From assembly GCA_002494215.1 (NCBI GenBank), contig DLBF01000062.1:1-5302 (forward strand): 5,302 nt of DNA, read 5' to 3'. Positions 1-5,302 of the stretch are shown in pieces. Each line of letters begins with the position of its first letter. Positions within the stretch are counted from its first letter, which is position 1. Under the pieces are notes generated by a model, which was not told the origin of the DNA, ran no database searches, and saw only the letters and a list, made by a program, of their open reading frames with translations. The position numbers and the translations under genes were made by a program. Origin of the DNA: Prevotellaceae bacterium UBA7028 (GTDB taxonomy: Bacteria; Bacteroidota; Bacteroidia; Bacteroidales; Bacteroidaceae).

Positions 1-151
1 CGTTCACAGCGCCAAGCTCAGTCTCCTGACCCTTGTCAAAACCTGTGAGCTCTTTCTTCATTTCCTCCTCATACAGATACTCGTAGGAAGGGTTGTGGGC
101 TTTGACTGTAGAACCAGTGATGCCATACTTAGTCAAATCTAAATTTGCCAT
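1..151 (-). CDS. pckA: Phosphoenolpyruvate carboxykinase (ATP), N-terminal fragment
   Basis: The first 50 residues of a protein cut by the left window edge. It begins MANLDLTKYGITGSTVKAHN and continues through NPSYEYLYEEE to GFDKGQETELGAVN, which matches the N-terminus I remember for Bacteroidales ATP-dependent PEP carboxykinases (MANLDLSKYGITG... followed by ELGAVNVMTG). Family knowledge: the enzyme is cytosolic, about 535 residues long, and interconverts oxaloacetate plus ATP with phosphoenolpyruvate, CO2 and ADP. In Bacteroidales it is commonly thought to work in the CO2-fixing direction on the way to succinate. The catalytic, nucleotide-binding and metal-binding motifs all lie outside the window, so the call rests on N-terminal similarity alone. 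The ATG at 149-151 is chosen because it gives the conserved N-terminus and follows an A-rich leader (CAATAAAA) with no Shine-Dalgarno, which is normal in this phylum. It appears to have its own promoter and not to depend on the upstream operon. Confidence 0.88.
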   Translation of the reverse strand, partial: MANLDLTKYGITGSTVKAHNPSYEYLYEEEMKKELTGFDKGQETELGAVN

Positions 152-209
152 TTTTATTGAAAGTTAATGTATAAATTATTGTTATCTTTTATTGCTTTTT
201 ACCCTTGTT

Positions 210-224
210 TAGGGACATTCCCTA
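210..224. repeat. Perfect 6-bp inverted repeat in pckA leader
   Basis: TAGGGA (210-215) and TCCCTA (219-224) are perfect reverse complements separated by three bases. The repeat begins only a few bases downstream of the predicted pckA transcription start. It could therefore form a hairpin at the 5' end of the pckA mRNA, or be an operator for a dimeric regulator. On the plus strand six T residues follow directly (225-230), which resembles a short intrinsic terminator, but no plus-strand gene ends here. Its function is not known. Confidence 0.5.
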
Positions 225-235
225 TTTTTTCAGCG

Positions 236-267
236 CAAAATTACAACATTCCTCTGAAATGGGGAAA
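236..267 (-). promoter_or_regulatory. Bacteroidetes-type promoter for pckA
   Basis: Reading the minus strand, TAATTTTG (236-243) is an exact match to the Bacteroidetes -7 element TAnnTTTG. Exactly 20 nt upstream lies TTTC (264-267), one mismatch from the -33 element TTTG/TTG, and the spacing is as expected. Transcription should start near 229-233, which gives a leader of roughly 80 nt that is A/T-rich and lacks a Shine-Dalgarno sequence. A second near-match, TAACTTTC at 159-166, has no -33 partner. The call is a consensus match only; no transcript data are available. Confidence 0.7.
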
Positions 268-338
268 TGTGATGTTCCTTTTTTTGCTTTCTTAACGTAG
301 TTAATTGCTTTTAGTGGCACTTTTGCGAGTTAGAGTTA

Positions 339-2279
339 TCATTTTCGGTTTTTCTCCATCAAACGCTTCAGGTTGCGTTGCTTTATGGTCTTCTGCTTGT
401 CGGCCTTCTGCTTGGTGATTTCCTGCGGCTTCTGTTTACTCTTCTCAATGCTTCTGATGGCCCATTCCTGCTCCAAGTCCCAATTGGCTTTCAGAATGAG
501 TTTCTGTGGGAAGTAGAAGACTTCCTCGGGCTGGCGACCTTCTTTGTAGTTGCCCGTATCCCATTTGCCGTTGTTGTTGGTATCTATGAAACAGCGTACA
601 TAGTACTCGTCGGGCTTCAGATAGAAGAAGTCGGCACGTCCGTCCTTGTCGGCCTTTTGTGTGGCAACAGGTTTGTCCGACTTGTTTAGCAACTGTACGA
701 TGATGTTGCTGTCGGGTGCCAGAACGTGTATGAAGATTGAACCGAACTCCTCGTCTTCCTTGACGGTGAACTCGTATTTAAGAGGCTTGGTAGAATGTCC
801 CATCACGCTGGTGAAGGCTGCTGAGTCTGCCGTGAACCGGTAATGCTCCTTGGACTCCCACTCGGCATAGAGGGTATAGACCTTCTTGTCTGTCTTGCTG
901 GGAAGGAACAGGTGGGGATGTGGAATCCAGTCGGAGTCCTTCTTGATGTAGAAGTGTATCTTGTTGGTATCCACCTTGGCCAAAGGTTCTTTGGCAGTGA
1001 GGCGGGGATTCTGGTTGGGGTCTAATGCTCCGTAAGGTTTGCAGGACATTTCTAGGAAGGTCTTGGTGTAAGGATTCTCCGCGTAAGCCAACGGCCTTTT
1101 AGCTTTCCTTATCTTCTTCTCGCGTTCCTTGTTCCATTCCTCAATTTTCTTGCTCTGCTCTCTCCATTTCTTTGCCCATGTGGTTTTGGGAATAACCTCC
1201 TTCTCCTGGGTTGACAGACTCAGCACACCTGTGGTATCAGTCTCCATAAAAGTGAGCTCGAAGCGGAGCGTGTCTTGTTGTCTGTAGTACGTGGTATCCG
1301 TAACCCAGTAGGTGAGGGTGTCGAAGTGCTCGCTGGATTCGCAGAGTAGACATTTCTCGTCGAAGTTAAGACCCTTTATAATAGGAAGGGTATCGGCAGG
1401 AGCTGTAAAGAAAAGGCGGAAGAACTCGGGTTCCTGACGCTCCCATTTCAGCAGGTGTTGGTCTTGTCCTTCTTCCAGAAAGGCAAGTAGAACAAGGTCG
1501 TCTGGCAGGAAGTGGGTGTAAGGTACTACGCGGATAGAGTCGTACTCTACGGTGTCGCGCCAGATGGTATCCATTCTGACATCGCGCTTCCAGGAGGTCT
1601 GGAATTCGATAGAATCAAAGGATATTCTCTCGCTCTTCTGGCTGAAGAGGAAGTCTCCGTCCTTGTCGTCCAGAACATAAGCCTTGTATCGGCCGTCCTT
1701 TACACCTTTGATGGTAAAGCGTCCTGATCCGTTTGTGCGTGAGACGCGCTGGAAGGGAGTAGTTCTGAGAATGCTGTCCGTAAGATTGGAATCTACAGGA
1801 TACAATCCCACCAGTACACCTTTTATGGGTTCCAAGTCTTGGGCATTCAGGACGGTGCCAGAAACCTCCATGGTGTCAATCTCGTCGCCTGTGCTGAAAG
1901 AGAAGGTGTAGTGTCCCATGGGATTCCCTTCGTTGTTGTCTTCTATAGCATCGCTGAAGTCAACGGTATAGGTGGTGTTGGGTTTCAGGGAATCCTTGAG
2001 TTCTATCTTGATATGTTTGCCCTCGGCTCTAATATTGGCAGGCTCCATCTGTGGAGGGGAGACAATAACTTTCTCGTTGGCATTCTCTAACTTGATGAAT
2101 TCGTCGAAGTTGATTCGTGCTTTTCTGGTTCGAACACCTGTGGCGCGCTCTACAGGGAAGCTGGAAACCACCTTGGGCGGAATCTCGTCAAACTCTCCAC
2201 CGTCGGGGGCTGCTATGCTGGCGCATGCAACCACCAGCAAGCTCAGTAAACTATATAGAAGCGGCCTCCACTCTTTCAT
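339..2279 (-). CDS. Ig-like domain (Big_5/SbsA-type) lipoprotein, function unknown
   Basis: A 646-residue predicted lipoprotein. Residues 1-19 form a type II signal peptide: a short charged start (MKEWR), a Leu-rich core and the lipobox V16-V17-A18-C19. Residues about 34-131 look like a bacterial Ig-like Big_5 domain, from PPKVVSSFPVERATGV to the typical ending YTFSFSTG. Residues about 137-205 resemble a carboxypeptidase-regulatory or Cna-B-like beta-sandwich (VSGTV...GRFTIKGVKDGRYKAYVLDD). Residues 366-397 are a Lys/Glu/Arg-rich, probably helical stretch. Residues 566-576 (DTNNNGKWDTG) form an Asp/Asn/Gly loop like those that bind calcium, and a Lys-rich tail follows from about 613. The frame is open back to 2375, but the ATG at 2277-2279 is the start: it alone supplies the signal peptide, and it overlaps the GH3 stop as ATGA. 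No acidic residue follows Cys19 until D26, so a surface-export signal is not obvious and periplasm-facing anchoring is possible. I recall similar proteins across Bacteroidetes, with no established role. Confidence 0.85.
   Translation of the reverse strand: MKEWRPLLYSLLSLLVVACASIAAPDGGEFDEIPPKVVSSFPVERATGVRTRKARINFDEFIKLENANEKVIVSPPQMEPANIRAEGKHIKIELKDSLKPNTTYTVDFSDAIEDNNEGNPMGHYTFSFSTGDEIDTMEVSGTVLNAQDLEPIKGVLVGLYPVDSNLTDSILRTTPFQRVSRTNGSGRFTIKGVKDGRYKAYVLDDKDGDFLFSQKSERISFDSIEFQTSWKRDVRMDTIWRDTVEYDSIRVVPYTHFLPDDLVLLAFLEEGQDQHLLKWERQEPEFFRLFFTAPADTLPIIKGLNFDEKCLLCESSEHFDTLTYWVTDTTYYRQQDTLRFELTFMETDTTGVLSLSTQEKEVIPKTTWAKKWREQSKKIEEWNKEREKKIRKAKRPLAYAENPYTKTFLEMSCKPYGALDPNQNPRLTAKEPLAKVDTNKIHFYIKKDSDWIPHPHLFLPSKTDKKVYTLYAEWESKEHYRFTADSAAFTSVMGHSTKPLKYEFTVKEDEEFGSIFIHVLAPDSNIIVQLLNKSDKPVATQKADKDGRADFFYLKPDEYYVRCFIDTNNNGKWDTGNYKEGRQPEEVFYFPQKLILKANWDLEQEWAIRSIEKSKQKPQEITKQKADKQKTIKQRNLKRLMEKNRK
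2223..2279 (-). other. Lipoprotein signal peptide with lipobox
   Basis: Codons 1-19 of the Ig-like protein. A hydrophobic core (LLYSLLSLLVVA) precedes Cys19, encoded by TGC at 2223-2225. The lipobox V-V-A-C fits signal peptidase II processing, after which Cys19 would be lipidated and become the mature N-terminus. Confidence 0.85.
2276..2279 (-). other. ATGA stop-start overlap, GH3 to lipoprotein
   Basis: On the minus strand ATGA contains the lipoprotein start (ATG, 2279-2277) and the GH3 stop (TGA, 2278-2276). Such 4-nt overlaps usually mean that ribosomes finishing the first gene re-initiate on the second, which keeps the two products in proportion. Confidence 0.85.
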
Positions 2280-3784
2280 GTGTTCAGTGCTAATATTTGC
2301 TCTATGAATTCGCGCTTGTTGCTGAGACGGGGAATCTTGTGCTGTCCGCCCAGCTTCCCCTTCTGCTTCAGCCAATCATTGAAGACACCGCTGCGGGCCT
2401 TGATAATTTCCAGAGGCTGCAGGGTAATGTCCTTATAACGTTTGGCTTCATAGTCAGAATTGATTTTCTGTAATGCTTGATCCAGAATCTGTGCAAAGGC
2501 ATTGATGTCCTCGGGTTCTTTGCTGAACTCTATCAGCCATTGGTGACGGCATTTGCCGTGCTCGTCCATAAAGACGGGAGCGGCGGTATATTCCTGTACC
2601 TGAGCACCGGTTTGCGCACAAGCCTCAGCCAGGCCTTTCTCGGCATTGTCAACAATCAGTTCCTCGCCAAAGGCATTGATAAAGAACTTGGTCCGGCCGG
2701 TGATGATAAACTTGTAGGGGTTCTTTTGGGTGAACCTGATGGTGTCTCCAATCAGGTATCTCCACAAACCGCAGGAGGTACTGATAACCATGGCATAGTT
2801 CTTGCCAACCTCTATATCCCAGAGGGGAAGCACGGTAGGATGGTCGTTGTCGAGCTCTTCCATGGGAATGAACTCGAAGAAGATGCCATAGTCAATCATC
2901 AGGCTCATGGCAGGGTCGTTGGGATCGTCCTGCAAACCGAAGAATCCCTCGGACGCATTGTATGTTTCCATATAATGCATACCGGCAGAAGGGATAAGGT
3001 GATGATATTGTTCCTTGTACGGAGCAAAGGCAACGCCTCCGTGGAAGAATACCTCCAGATTGGGCCATACTTCGCACAGATTGTTGGCTCCGGAAAGTTC
3101 TATCACTCTGTTCAGTACCGACATCATCCAAGAGGGAACACCGCTCAGGTTGGTCACATTCTGCTTCATTGCCTCTTGTGCAATGCGGGTACGCTTTATC
3201 TCAAAGTCGCTGAGCAGGGCCGTCTCCTTCTTGGGAGTGCGAACTAGATTGACCAGCGGATTGATATTCTCAATAAGGATGGCACTGAGGTCTCCAACCA
3301 AACTGTTCTTCTGGTTGTAGTTGGGTGCATGACTGCCACCCAGAATCAGGGCCTTACCGTCGAAGACGCGGCTCTTGGGGTTGTTCCTGAGATACCACGT
3401 TACGGAGTCAAAACCTCCGGCATAATGTATATTATGAAGCCCATCCTTGCTGACGGGTATAAATTTGCTCTTGTCGTTTGTGGTACCGCTGGATTTAGCG
3501 TACCATCTAACCTTTCCTGGCCATAGAAGGTCGGCCTTTCCCTGGCGCATCTCATCTATGTACCCCTTCAGGTCTTCGTATGTGTTAACGGGTGTCTGCT
3601 GCACAAACTTCTCGTAGCTGAGCGTTTTGCTATAGCCATGTTGATGTCCCCATTGTGTGTCAGAAGCCTTGCTAAGCAGTTTCTTCAGGACATCAAGTTG
3701 TAACTGTTGTGCCTGTGTGGCATAACAATCTAGTTCCCGCAGGCGGGAAGAAAAAACGGGGCGTATGATACTTGTTAGACTCAT
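2276..3784 (-). CDS. GH3 auxin-responsive promoter family protein (acyl-adenylate-forming enzyme)
   Basis: A 502-residue cytosolic protein of the GH3 family, part of the ANL (firefly-luciferase-like) adenylate-forming fold. Plant GH3 enzymes activate an acyl acid with ATP and join it to an amino acid; the substrate of the bacterial members is not established. Nucleotide-binding motifs are in the right order: SSGTTNDKSKFIPVS at 98-112 (phosphate-binding loop), YNASEG at 275-280, LWRYLIGD at 340-347 and GRTKFFINAFGEE at 363-375. The last marks the hinge before the mobile C-terminal domain, which ends with GGQHKIPRL at 479-487. Length is slightly short of plant GH3 proteins (about 580-610) and seems complete. 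The ATG at 3782-3784 overlaps the rnc stop as ATGA, so expression is probably coupled to rnc. Its place between fabF/rnc and a lipoprotein gene is compatible with a fatty or acyl acid substrate, but that is inference. No signal peptide or membrane segment is seen. Confidence 0.9.
   Translation of the reverse strand: MSLTSIIRPVFSSRLRELDCYATQAQQLQLDVLKKLLSKASDTQWGHQHGYSKTLSYEKFVQQTPVNTYEDLKGYIDEMRQGKADLLWPGKVRWYAKSSGTTNDKSKFIPVSKDGLHNIHYAGGFDSVTWYLRNNPKSRVFDGKALILGGSHAPNYNQKNSLVGDLSAILIENINPLVNLVRTPKKETALLSDFEIKRTRIAQEAMKQNVTNLSGVPSWMMSVLNRVIELSGANNLCEVWPNLEVFFHGGVAFAPYKEQYHHLIPSAGMHYMETYNASEGFFGLQDDPNDPAMSLMIDYGIFFEFIPMEELDNDHPTVLPLWDIEVGKNYAMVISTSCGLWRYLIGDTIRFTQKNPYKFIITGRTKFFINAFGEELIVDNAEKGLAEACAQTGAQVQEYTAAPVFMDEHGKCRHQWLIEFSKEPEDINAFAQILDQALQKINSDYEAKRYKDITLQPLEIIKARSGVFNDWLKQKGKLGGQHKIPRLSNKREFIEQILALNT
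3781..3784 (-). other. ATGA stop-start overlap, rnc to GH3
   Basis: On the minus strand ATGA contains the GH3 start (ATG, 3784-3782) and the rnc stop (TGA, 3783-3781). This is the same arrangement as at the next junction downstream, and it supports one polycistronic message with coupled translation. Confidence 0.85.
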
Positions 3785-4599
3785 TCAGGGTTAATGGCTT
3801 TGTTTTGTATCAGTGTATCGTACACTTTGTTTCCTTTCTTTAATCTGTGAAGGGCGTTCTTGCAGGCTTGCTGCTGGCTTTCCTTCTTGGAATACCCTTT
3901 GCCTCTTCCCAGTTCCATATCCTCAACCAGCACCTTGCTGTGGAAGACTGGGGAGCCGTCTTCACCTCGACTCTCATTCTGTTCGAAACTCATCGTCACC
4001 TTATTCTTCTGGCACCATTCCAGCAGCTTGCTCTTGAAGTTGCTTTCTTTGTAGGCAATCTTCTCGATGTCGATGATGTTTCCCAATATCTTGTTCTGCA
4101 TGAAGCGCATGCAGTAGTCGTATCCGCGATCTAAATAAATAGCCCCAATGATAGCTTCAAAAGCATTTCCTGCCATGTAGCTGTTATGGGTGTGCGTGTA
4201 GTTGTTGGCGTGGATGAGTTTATCCAGCCCAATCTGTACTGCAACCTGCCCCAACGTTTCGCGTTGAACAATACGGCTTCTTGCTGTTGTCAGGAAGCCT
4301 TCTCGCTTACGCTGGAACTGATGAAATACTATCTCTCCCACAACGGCATCCAGAATGGCATCGCCCAGGAACTCCAGCCTTTCGTTGTTTATGGGCTTTC
4401 CACCATTGCTTTTGGCCGACATAGACCTGTGCATCAGGGCTTCCTGATAGTACTTTATGTCGTGGGGATAGAATCCCAGTATGTAATAAAAAGAGCGATA
4501 AAGCCCTTTTTCCTTGCGGAAAGGAAGCTTTATCGCATCTATAAGGTTTGCAGTATACACTGTCTTATTCAGCGTATTTCTTAAAGATTGCACAGGCAT
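3781..4599 (-). CDS. rnc: Ribonuclease III
   Basis: Ribonuclease III, the cytosolic endonuclease that cuts double-stranded RNA such as rRNA precursors and structured mRNAs. Numbered from the ATG at 4597-4599 (272 residues), the catalytic domain spans about 30-165. It contains the signature [14 protein letters not shown] at 71-84, giving metal-binding E73, E76 and D80, and a second motif [14 protein letters not shown] at 144-157 that supplies E148. A double-stranded RNA-binding domain follows at about 186-254, from [14 protein letters not shown] to [15 protein letters not shown]. The residue equivalent to E. coli D114 is Asn here (N145). The start is uncertain. The ATG at 4599 makes a 35-nt overlap with fabF, and a TTG at 4611 lies further upstream. 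A GTG at 4558-4560, 4 nt after the fabF stop, would give 255 codons fewer extras at the N-terminus (259 residues) beginning [16 protein letters not shown], close to the N-termini I recall for Bacteroidales homologues. Product identity is secure; the exact N-terminus is not. Confidence 0.95.
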   Translation of the reverse strand: MPVQSLRNTLNKTVYTANLIDAIKLPFRKEKGLYRSFYYILGFYPHDIKYYQEALMHRSMSAKSNGGKPINNERLEFLGDAILDAVVGEIVFHQFQRKREGFLTTARSRIVQRETLGQVAVQIGLDKLIHANNYTHTHNSYMAGNAFEAIIGAIYLDRGYDYCMRFMQNKILGNIIDIEKIAYKESNFKSKLLEWCQKNKVTMSFEQNESRGEDGSPVFHSKVLVEDMELGRGKGYSKKESQQQACKNALHRLKKGNKVYDTLIQNKAINPE

Positions 4600-5302
4600 T
4601 GTGACCGCCAAAACCGAAGGTGTTGCTCAAAGCAGCACGGACAGTACGTTTCTCAGCTTTGTTGAACGTGAAGTTCAACTTGTAATCGATCTCGGGATCC
4701 TCATCGCCATCCTCGTGATTGATGGTGGGAGGTACGATATCGTTCTTTACTGCCAAAACACTGGCCATTGCTTCTATTGCACCTGCTGCACCCAGCAAGT
4801 GACCTGTCATAGACTTGGTACTGCTGATGTTCAGCTTGTAAGCATAGTCTCCGAAGACGTCCTTGATGGCCTTTGCCTCAGAAATATCACCTACGTGGGT
4901 TGATGTGCCGTGAACATTGATGTAATCGATGTCCTCGGGCTTCATGCCGGCATCTTCCAATGCGTTCTCCATCACCAGTTTGGCACCCAAGCCTTCTGGG
5001 TGGGATGCTGTGATGTGGTGAGCATCGGCGCTCATACCAGCACCTGCCATCTCGGCATAAATCTTGGCACCACGTGCTTTTGCATGTTCCAACTCTTCCA
5101 GAATCAGACATGCTGCACCTTCGCCCATGATGAAACCGTCACGGCTAGCGCTGAATGGACGGCTGGCGCGCTCGGGATCGTCATTGCGGGTGCTCAGTGC
5201 ATGCATAGCATTGAAACCACCCACACCACTGGGGATGATGGCTGCTTCAGCTCCACCGCTAACCATCACGTCGGCCTTACCCAAGCGAATCAGGTTGAAG
5301 GC
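4565..5302 (-). CDS. fabF: 3-oxoacyl-[acyl-carrier-protein] synthase II, C-terminal part
   Basis: The last 245 residues of FabF (beta-ketoacyl-ACP synthase II), the cytosolic condensing enzyme that elongates acyl-ACP with malonyl-ACP in type II fatty acid synthesis. The frame stays open to the right edge ([20 protein letters not shown]), so the gene is cut there. With a usual length near 415-420, about 170 N-terminal residues are missing, including the active-site Cys. Visible hallmarks, numbered within the fragment: [13 protein letters not shown] (28-40), NVHGTST with the catalytic His at 131, [16 protein letters not shown] with the conserved Lys163 and second catalytic His168, and the C-terminal [10 protein letters not shown] gating loop. 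It ends at TAA 4565-4567. Position 136, usually Pro in HGTSTPxGD, is His. The TTG at 5282-5284 is an internal Leu codon, not a start. fabF leads directly into rnc, probably in one transcript; acpP often lies upstream in bacteria but cannot be seen here. Confidence 0.96.
   Translation of the reverse strand, partial: AFNLIRLGKADVMVSGGAEAAIIPSGVGGFNAMHALSTRNDDPERASRPFSASRDGFIMGEGAACLILEELEHAKARGAKIYAEMAGAGMSADAHHITASHPEGLGAKLVMENALEDAGMKPEDIDYINVHGTSTHVGDISEAKAIKDVFGDYAYKLNISSTKSMTGHLLGAAGAIEAMASVLAVKNDIVPPTINHEDGDEDPEIDYKLNFTFNKAEKRTVRAALSNTFGFGGHNACAIFKKYAE

Noticed and set aside
159..166. TAACTTTC as a second pckA promoter -7 element
   Set aside because: It has one mismatch at the terminal G, no TTG-like -33 partner at the right distance, and would leave almost no leader.
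292..304. TTAAC-GTA-GTTAA inverted repeat as a terminator of the lipoprotein gene
   Set aside because: The stem is only 5 bp and A/T-rich, and on the minus strand it is followed by a purine-rich stretch, not a T run.
1132..1184. Charged repeat-like stretch (Lys/Glu/Arg-rich) in the lipoprotein as a possible frameshift or inserted segment
   Set aside because: The frame is continuous and the sequence on both sides is like the rest of the protein, so it is more simply a charged helix or linker.
2280..2375. A 32-codon upstream extension of the lipoprotein reading frame
   Set aside because: It lies wholly inside the GH3 C-terminal coding region, is hydrophilic, and would bury the signal peptide. 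The ATG at 2279 gives a clean lipoprotein signal and an ATGA junction.
2477..3247. A 256-codon open frame on the plus strand opposite GH3
   Set aside because: It is antisense to a gene with clear GH3 motifs, has no recognisable domain or start signal, and is best explained as a by-product of the codon use of the real gene.
4186..4903. Plus-strand open frames opposite rnc and fabF
   Set aside because: They run opposite strongly conserved genes and show no family-like sequence of their own.
5282..5284. TTG as a possible start of FabF
   Set aside because: The frame continues upstream with FabF-like residues (AFNLIR) to the window edge, so this is an internal Leu codon in a gene cut by the edge.

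Overview
The window looks like a piece of a Bacteroidales chromosome, most likely from the Prevotella/Bacteroides group. The evidence is the strongly Bacteroidetes-like FabF, RNase III and PckA sequences, an A/T-rich leader with no Shine-Dalgarno sequence, a promoter matching the Bacteroidetes -33/-7 consensus (TAnnTTTG), and a lipoprotein of a family I associate with this phylum. The genus is an inference from remembered homologues, not from a search.

All five genes are on the minus strand, so they are transcribed from the right end of the window to the left. In order of transcription: the 3' part of fabF (3-oxoacyl-ACP synthase II; its N-terminal part lies beyond the right edge); rnc (ribonuclease III), which overlaps or directly abuts fabF; a GH3-family adenylate-forming enzyme, whose ATG overlaps the rnc stop as ATGA; and a large Ig-like-domain lipoprotein, whose ATG overlaps the GH3 stop in the same way. 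This compact layout indicates one operon with translational coupling. After a 187-bp gap, the first 50 codons of pckA (ATP-dependent PEP carboxykinase) run off the left edge.

The gap between the lipoprotein gene and pckA holds a good Bacteroidetes-type promoter for pckA, a perfect 6-bp inverted repeat just downstream of the expected transcription start, and an A/T-rich leader. I see no convincing intrinsic terminator for the upstream operon.

FabF elongates acyl-ACP in fatty acid synthesis. RNase III processes double-stranded RNA such as rRNA precursors. PckA links oxaloacetate and phosphoenolpyruvate in central metabolism. The GH3 enzyme and the lipoprotein are the two members with no settled function. 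Their translational linkage behind a fatty acid synthesis gene is the most interesting question here. Otherwise this is a conserved housekeeping region: I see no mobile element, CRISPR array, defence system, tRNA or rRNA, and no clear sign of an undescribed system.
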